A stretch of DNA of 7,621 nucleotides from Spirochaetaceae bacterium (GTDB lineage Bacteria > Spirochaetota > Spirochaetia > Treponematales > Breznakiellaceae), in assembly GCA_031256815.1 (NCBI GenBank), contig JAIRPU010000179.1, positions 1-7,621 of the forward strand. Reading direction: 5' to 3'. Positions 4,902-7,621 of the stretch are shown piece by piece. Numbering within the stretch: position 1 is the first letter of the stretch; the number at the start of each line of letters is the position of its first letter. The notes beneath the pieces were generated by a model. It made no database searches, was not told where the DNA came from, and saw only the letters and a program-made list of their open reading frames with translations. A program made the translations under genes and the position numbers.

Positions 4902-6395
4902 ATGGAGTGGCTGGAAGCATTTGCCGGAATTTTTAAACCCGATGTGTTTTTATATTTGCTTGCAGGCGTTGTGTCTGGAGCATTAATTGGAACACTACCC
5001 GGACTAACCGCTACAATGGGCGTGGCGGTTTTAACGCCAATATCTTTTTGGCTGCCGCCGGCCTGCGGCTTTGCGATGTTAATCGGGGTATATAACGCTG
5101 CTATATGGTCTGGAGGAATCTCCGCAATTTTAATTAATACGCCTGGCACTCCCGCATCTATTGCCTCAACATTCGACGGATACACGCTGACCAAACAAGG
5201 CAACGCAATGCTTGCTTTAAATATAAACACAGTTTTTTCTGTTTTTGGAGGGCTTGTTAGTTCTTTATGCCTTGTTTTTTTTGCCTTTCCTCTTGCAGAA
5301 TTTGCCCTGCGTTTTGGCCCCGCGGAATATGCAACGCTTGCTTTTTTTGGACTTACAATGATGGTGAGCGTGTCTGGCGGTTCAGTTATAAAAGGTATAT
5401 TGGTTGGCTTTTTGGGACTTTTAATTTCTACTATCGGATTGGATCCAATGCATGCTTTTAAAAGATATACTTTTGGAATACCTGCATTATTGGACGGCAT
5501 AAACTTTGTACCTGTTATGATTGGGCTTTTTGGAATAGGAGAAATTCTTTTTCAGATATATACTTCTAACCATAACGAAAAACAAAACATTACCGAAGTA
5601 ACAAAGTCAAACAAATTTTTCTTGAATTGGAAAGAGCTGCGGCGTGTGTTTCCTTTTAACATTATAACCGCTGTTGTATCGGTGATTATAGGCGCCATAC
5701 CGGGAGCCGGCGGAGATATAGCCGCAATTATTTGCTGGGGGCAGTCGAAGCGGTTGTCAAAGCGAAAAGAGGAATATGGCAAAGGTTCTATCGAAGGCTT
5801 GTCTGTATCATGTACGGCAAACAATGCTGTTGTAGGCGGCGCAATGACAACCATGTTGTCGCTTGGTATTCCGGGAGACGCGGTTACGGCAATTTTAATC
5901 GGTTCTTTAATGATGTATGGAATGTCTCCCGGCCCGCGTATGTTTATTGAAAATAAAAGTTTTGTATTAACATTAATTGCGCAGCTTGTAATTGCGAATA
6001 TATTGATTTTGATTTTTGGACTTTTGACATCGCGCATATATCCAAAAATACTGCGAGTAAAAAAACAGACGCTTTGGGTGGTTGTAATACTTTGCTGTAT
6101 TTTGGGTTCCTACGCAATAAACAACTCAAATATAGATGTTATAGCTATGGCTATAGCGGGAGTTTTTGGTTTTGTGTTAAGAAAAATGAATTTTCCGCAA
6201 GGCCCTCTTGTTTTGGGATTGCTGCTTGGAAAACTTTTAGAATCTAATTTAAGACGCAGCATGGCATTAACGGGAGGGAGTTACAAAATCTTTGTTACAA
6301 GCCCTATCTGTTTAATACTGCTTACTGTAGCGCTTATATCTTTATTTGCCCCCGCAATTATACAAAAGATAAAAAAAGCAAAAGTTTGCAGCTAA
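4902..6395 (+). CDS. tctA: TTT transporter large membrane subunit TctA
   Basis: This is the main translocation subunit, thought to couple substrate uptake to an ion gradient. It has 497 residues and about a dozen hydrophobic segments, the family size. Both inverted-half signatures are visible. The first half has GTLPGLTATMG (30-40), then SGGISAILINTPGTPAS (70-86) and FDGYTLTKQG (91-100). The second half has GAIPGAGGDIAA (264-275), EGLSVSCTANNAVVGGAM (298-315) and LSLGIPGDAVTA (319-330), with MSPGP at 341-345. One deviation is SCT before ANNA, where relatives commonly carry a Pro-Glu-containing motif. A cytoplasmic loop with charged residues lies around 222-248. It begins 11 bp after tctB and is the last gene of the operon. 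Substrate class cannot be read from TctA. Confidence 0.96.
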   Translation: MEWLEAFAGIFKPDVFLYLLAGVVSGALIGTLPGLTATMGVAVLTPISFWLPPACGFAMLIGVYNAAIWSGGISAILINTPGTPASIASTFDGYTLTKQGNAMLALNINTVFSVFGGLVSSLCLVFFAFPLAEFALRFGPAEYATLAFFGLTMMVSVSGGSVIKGILVGFLGLLISTIGLDPMHAFKRYTFGIPALLDGINFVPVMIGLFGIGEILFQIYTSNHNEKQNITEVTKSNKFFLNWKELRRVFPFNIITAVVSVIIGAIPGAGGDIAAIICWGQSKRLSKRKEEYGKGSIEGLSVSCTANNAVVGGAMTTMLSLGIPGDAVTAILIGSLMMYGMSPGPRMFIENKSFVLTLIAQLVIANILILIFGLLTSRIYPKILRVKKQTLWVVVILCCILGSYAINNSNIDVIAMAIAGVFGFVLRKMNFPQGPLVLGLLLGKLLESNLRRSMALTGGSYKIFVTSPICLILLTVALISLFAPAIIQKIKKAKVCS

Positions 6396-6404
6396 TTTTT
6401 TTTT
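6371..6404 (+). terminator. Weak terminator-like A-run/T-run element at the tctA end
   Basis: Seven A (6371-6377) inside the last tctA codons and nine T (6396-6404) directly after the stop flank a small GCAA-AAGT-TTGC stem. They could fold into a mostly A-U stem ending in a U-run. The GC content of the stem is low, so efficiency is doubtful. Confidence 0.3.
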
Positions 6405-6423
6405 CTCTTTTAAATTTCTGCTT

Positions 6424-6469
6424 CGCGATTTTGCGGCTCAATTAACAAAATGAAAATGCCGCAATTCGC
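6424..6469. terminator. Inverted repeat between convergent genes
   Basis: GCGGC (6433-6437) pairs with GCCGC (6458-6462), and outer GCG bases also pair across a mismatched A/T section, enclosing a 20-base loop. It lies between tctA and the minus-strand gene, where a bidirectional terminator would be expected. No T-run follows on either strand, so the function is uncertain. Confidence 0.35.
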
Positions 6470-6512
6470 TTGCGCGTACTCATCTATGATGTGAAGCGGG
6501 GTTACAGCCGCA

Positions 6513-7538
6513 CTATCTCTTCTTTTTTGTTTTTTTTTGCATCTGCGCTATCTCCGCTTGTAAATTTCTAACTTGCTGCTGTAAACGCCGATTTTCTCCT
6601 TCTTTTGTTTTCTGATTCCTTATGCCATCTTCAAGGATGTTTATTTTATTTTGATAATCCAGGTTTTGCGTTTTTAGTTCTGCTATTTCTTTTTGCAGCA
6701 GAGATTTTGAATTTTCAAATTGTAATTGCGCTGTTTGCAAATCCGCAACACGTTTATTTGAGTTTGCATAAAGCGTGTTTAATTCATTAAACTGAATTAT
6801 ACCAAAAATCAAAACACATCCGAGCGCCAGAGCCGCGGCTATAAGCCAGCCTTTACGAGCATCCGCTAACTTCTTTGTTTTTTCCAATTGCGCGTTTTCC
6901 GGCGCACTTTCCACCGCTGGTAACGGCGTTTCATTCGCCGTGCCTTCATCAAAGAGCGCCGCACAGGACATATCCGGCACGGCATCAGTATTCTGTGTTT
7001 TTTCTTTTGCTTTTTGTGCAACGGTAAACGCCGGTAAAACGCCGAACACCTGTTCAATTTTTACGCTGTAAAGGTCTATCATATCCTTATATGGTTTAGG
7101 GAATGTCTGAAAATGCAGGCATTGATGAGATATGCCGGTAAGCCGGTCTAAAATACGCTGGAGCTGTATTTGTATCGTGTTAGAATGTGTGCCGTAAGCA
7201 TTTGCAAAATTGGCGTTGATGCCGCCAAGTATTTCTTTATGATTTTCTATAACTGAAAGCGCCGCGCAACTCGCATCTAATTTATTTTGCAGCGTTTGCG
7301 AATTTTGCCAAATATTCTCCGCGCTGCCTGTCAGTTTTTCAAAGGCGGCGTTACACGCGCTTATATTTTTTGCAAGCGTATCTCCACGCTCCGTCTCGGT
7401 TTCTATATAGTTACGTACAGCGTTAATTGTATCTTCAATATTTTTTTGCGTCTGTTCAATTCCGGTGTACAAAGTATCGCGCATTGCCGCCGCGGATTGT
7501 TGTACAGCGATTTCATTTGTTATACTGTTGTTTGTCAT
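6513..7538 (-). CDS. Uncharacterised membrane protein with C-terminal coiled coil
   Basis: I do not recognise this 341-residue protein. Residues 1-165 are largely helical in character, rich in Asn, Gln, Thr and Ala, and have no signal peptide. A Pro/Glu/Ala/Lys linker runs over about 175-228. A single clear membrane helix follows (230-250, GWLIAAALALGCVLIFGIIQF). Residues 252-335 form a probable coiled coil with Leu/Ile heptads rich in Gln, Glu and Lys, ending in a basic tail KKTKKKR. Basic residues just before the helix (KTKKLADARK) favour a cytoplasmic N-terminal half and an external or periplasmic coiled coil. The start is supported by AGGAG seven bases upstream. The ATG overlaps the stop of the preceding gene by four bases (ATGA), so the two are translationally coupled and probably work together. 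A tethering or scaffold role is conceivable but unsupported. Confidence 0.85.
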   Translation of the reverse strand: MTNNSITNEIAVQQSAAAMRDTLYTGIEQTQKNIEDTINAVRNYIETETERGDTLAKNISACNAAFEKLTGSAENIWQNSQTLQNKLDASCAALSVIENHKEILGGINANFANAYGTHSNTIQIQLQRILDRLTGISHQCLHFQTFPKPYKDMIDLYSVKIEQVFGVLPAFTVAQKAKEKTQNTDAVPDMSCAALFDEGTANETPLPAVESAPENAQLEKTKKLADARKGWLIAAALALGCVLIFGIIQFNELNTLYANSNKRVADLQTAQLQFENSKSLLQKEIAELKTQNLDYQNKINILEDGIRNQKTKEGENRRLQQQVRNLQAEIAQMQKKTKKKR

Positions 7539-7621
7539 TCATCATCTCCTTTTTTGCTTGCGCTGGTAAGCGTTTTGCATAATTCAAAAAAATGTTCGTA
7601 GGAATCTGAAAGTTCTTTTGC
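7535..7621 (-). CDS. 3' end of an upstream gene, cut by the window edge
   Basis: The minus strand is open from the right edge for 28 codons and ends with TGA at 7537-7535. The TGA overlaps the ATG of the next gene as ATGA. The visible C terminus reads AKELSDSYEHFFELCKTLTS and then ASKKGDDE, a helical segment followed by a charged tail. The Shine-Dalgarno sequence of the downstream gene lies inside its last codons, a typical sign of real operon partners. Too little is present to name the protein. Confidence 0.6.
   Translation of the reverse strand, partial: AKELSDSYEHFFELCKTLTSASKKGDDE

Noticed and set aside
4853..5500. 215-codon minus-strand frame opposite tctB/tctA
   Set aside because: It is the antisense shadow of a membrane-protein gene. 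Its Pro/Lys-rich translation and lack of a start signal fit a shadow, and tctA is unambiguous on the plus strand.
5552..6037. 161-codon minus-strand frame inside tctA
   Set aside because: It is an antisense shadow of conserved TctA coding sequence with no independent features.
933..6395. argH, the aldolase-like gene and tctCBA as a single five-gene catabolic operon
   Set aside because: A 227-bp hairpin-rich spacer and a new promoter-like region separate argH from the rest, and ArgH carries the full biosynthetic motif set.
6496..6511. Short GCGG/CCGC stem just past the stop of the minus-strand gene
   Set aside because: The stem is only four base pairs and has no T-run after it on the minus strand. 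The nearby T-rich plus-strand run is simply the Lys-rich C-terminal codons.

Overview
The window reads as bacterial chromosome with moderate-to-low GC genes broken up by unusually GC-rich, hairpin-dense intergenic DNA. Nothing in it fixes the species. A lipoprotein-type solute-binding protein, AT-rich membrane genes and GC-rich palindromic spacers would fit a gut-type spirochaete (Treponema-like) or another diderm anaerobe, but this is a weak inference with no marker gene behind it.

Layout. Bases 1-247 are AT-rich and carry two opposed homopolymers, a 15-C run and an 11-G run. Bases 248-660 are a packed series of GC-rich inverted repeats, including a perfect 36-bp palindrome, with no credible gene. 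Bases 661-932 are a mixed spacer with further GC-rich repeat copies and one AT-rich dyad. Then comes argH (933-2339, argininosuccinate lyase, complete). A second GC-rich hairpin spacer (2340-2512) leads into a short AT-rich control region and a tight four-gene operon: a DapA/NAL-family aldolase or dehydratase (2567-3457), then tctC, tctB and tctA (3487-6395), a complete tripartite tricarboxylate transporter (TTT) with a lipoprotein binding component. After a 117-bp convergent spacer, two translationally coupled genes lie on the minus strand: a 341-aa protein with coiled coil and one membrane segment (6513-7538), and the last 28 codons of an upstream gene cut by the right edge (7535-7621).

How the genes work together. 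The dapA-like gene and tctCBA are separated by only 29, 15 and 11 bp, so they are very probably one transcript. The simplest reading is uptake of a carboxylic acid captured by TctC and carried by TctAB, followed by Schiff-base chemistry on a 2-keto acid by the DapA-family enzyme. That enzyme keeps the family lysine and tyrosine but lacks two residues typical of lysine-biosynthetic dihydrodipicolinate synthase, so a catabolic role is favoured. argH is set apart by 227 bp of repeat-rich DNA and is most simply the arginine-biosynthesis enzyme.

Points most worth a second look are the palindrome array with its flanking C and G tracts, the unassigned substrate of the aldolase-TTT operon, and the unrecognised minus-strand membrane/coiled-coil operon.
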